Assembly (NCBI GenBank): GCA_003159055.1
Contig: PMLH01000616.1
Location: 2,425 to 8,504 of the forward strand
DNA: 6,080 bases
Source of the DNA: Myxococcales bacterium
Lineage (GTDB): Bacteria > Myxococcota > Polyangia > Fen-1088
Direction of reading: 5' to 3'
The position numbers were made by a program, and so were the translations under genes. The notes under the pieces are model-generated. The model saw nothing but the letters and a program-made list of their open reading frames with translations. It was not told where the DNA came from and did not search any database. The stretch's first letter is position 1. The number at the start of each line of letters is the position of its first letter. This document shows positions 5,613 through 6,080 of the stretch, piece after piece.

Positions 5613-6080
5613 TTAGGCTTTTTTGGGCGGACCGTCACCCGGCCAGCCCTCCAGCTTCATGCCGAGGGAGAGGCCCATGCCGGCCAAGATTTCTTTGATT
5701 TCCTTGAGCGACTTGCGACCAAAGTTCTTGGTCTTGAGCATGTCGGACTCGGTCTTCTGCACGAGCTCGCCAATGTAGCGAATGTTCGCGTTCTGCAGAC
5801 AGTTCGCGGAACGCACCGACAGCTCCAGATCGTCGACCGACTTCCACAAGTTCTCGTTGAGCTTCTGCTGCTCTTCGGAAACCGTGGCTTCCGGCGCGGG
5901 CTCGGCGCCCTCCTGGAAGTTGATGAAGATGGAGAGCTGATCCTTGAAGATCTTGGCTGCGTAGGCAACCGCGTCCTCCGGCTTCACCGTACCGTTGGTC
6001 CACACTTCGAGCGTCAAGCGATCGTAGTCGGTCTGCTGACCGACGCGCGCATTGGTCACGCTGAAGTTGACCTTGCGAAT
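5613..6080 (-). CDS. rpoA: DNA-directed RNA polymerase alpha subunit, N-terminus cut by window edge
   Basis: The last 155 codons of RpoA, running in from the window edge. RpoA forms the dimer on which RNA polymerase assembles, and its C-terminal domain contacts UP elements and activators. The first visible part is the end of the N-terminal domain ('[19 protein letters not shown]', 4-22; '[16 protein letters not shown]', 22-37). An acidic linker (about 56-78) leads to the C-terminal domain, with '[11 protein letters not shown]' (85-95), '[15 protein letters not shown]' (102-116) and '[14 protein letters not shown]' (119-132). The residues corresponding to E. coli R265, N268, C269, G296, K298 and S299 are all present (R90, N93, C94, G121, K123, S124 of the visible part). 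It ends '[16 protein letters not shown]'. The GTG at 6059 (codon 8 here) is internal, because the conserved sequence continues upstream of it to the edge. Confidence 0.98.
   Translation of the reverse strand: MRKVNFSVTNARVGQQTDYDRLTLEVWTNGTVKPEDAVAYAAKIFKDQLSIFINFQEGAEPAPEATVSEEQQKLNENLWKSVDDLELSVRSANCLQNANIRYIGELVQKTESDMLKTKNFGRKSLKEIKEILAGMGLSLGMKLEGWPGDGPPKKA

Noticed and set aside
5613..6059. Separate short gene starting at the GTG at 6059
   Set aside because: The reading frame continues to the window edge with conserved RpoA sequence, so this is only the visible end of rpoA.

Overview
The window is a densely packed, G+C-rich bacterial segment in which every supported gene reads on the minus strand. 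In transcription order (high to low coordinates) it holds the 3' end of rpoA, rplQ, a five-gene cluster for a type III export gate (fliO, sctR/fliP, sctS/fliQ, sctT/fliR, sctU/flhB), and the 5' two-thirds of priA. Both end genes are cut by the window. No mobile element, CRISPR array, tRNA or rRNA was seen, and no stretch over about 100 bases lacks a gene.

Housekeeping end (about 4868-6080): the RNA polymerase alpha subunit, with its DNA-binding C-terminal domain fully visible, is followed by ribosomal protein L17. L17 has an inserted segment in its core and a Lys/Ala/Gly/Pro-rich tail of about 80 residues. A perfect 9-bp hairpin after rplQ looks like the terminator of the ribosomal alpha operon.

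Export-gate cluster (1556-4765): a FliO-like membrane protein is followed by SctR, SctS, SctT and SctU with stop/start overlaps or short gaps, the order of flagellar fliOPQR-flhB. SctR nevertheless resembles non-flagellar SctR more than FliP, having no convincing signal peptide and a C-terminus ending near 'LVESY'. SctU has lost the Asn-Pro-Thr-His autocleavage motif, which reads Glu-Pro-Gly-Cys here. No C-ring, ATPase, FlhA/SctV, needle or secretin gene is in the window. This is the most interesting part: a minimal, possibly needleless or otherwise derived export gate set between two housekeeping genes, with a predicted non-cleaving switch protein.

PriA end (1-1544): the replication-restart helicase PriA starts 11 bases after the sctU stop, so it is probably co-transcribed with the gate genes.

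Organism (inference): the high G+C, the deltaproteobacteria-like RpoA and L17 sequences and a FliO-plus-SctR export gate suggest Myxococcota or a related former deltaproteobacterial lineage. Non-flagellar type III loci without a secretin have been described in myxobacteria. The assignment cannot be proved from this window.
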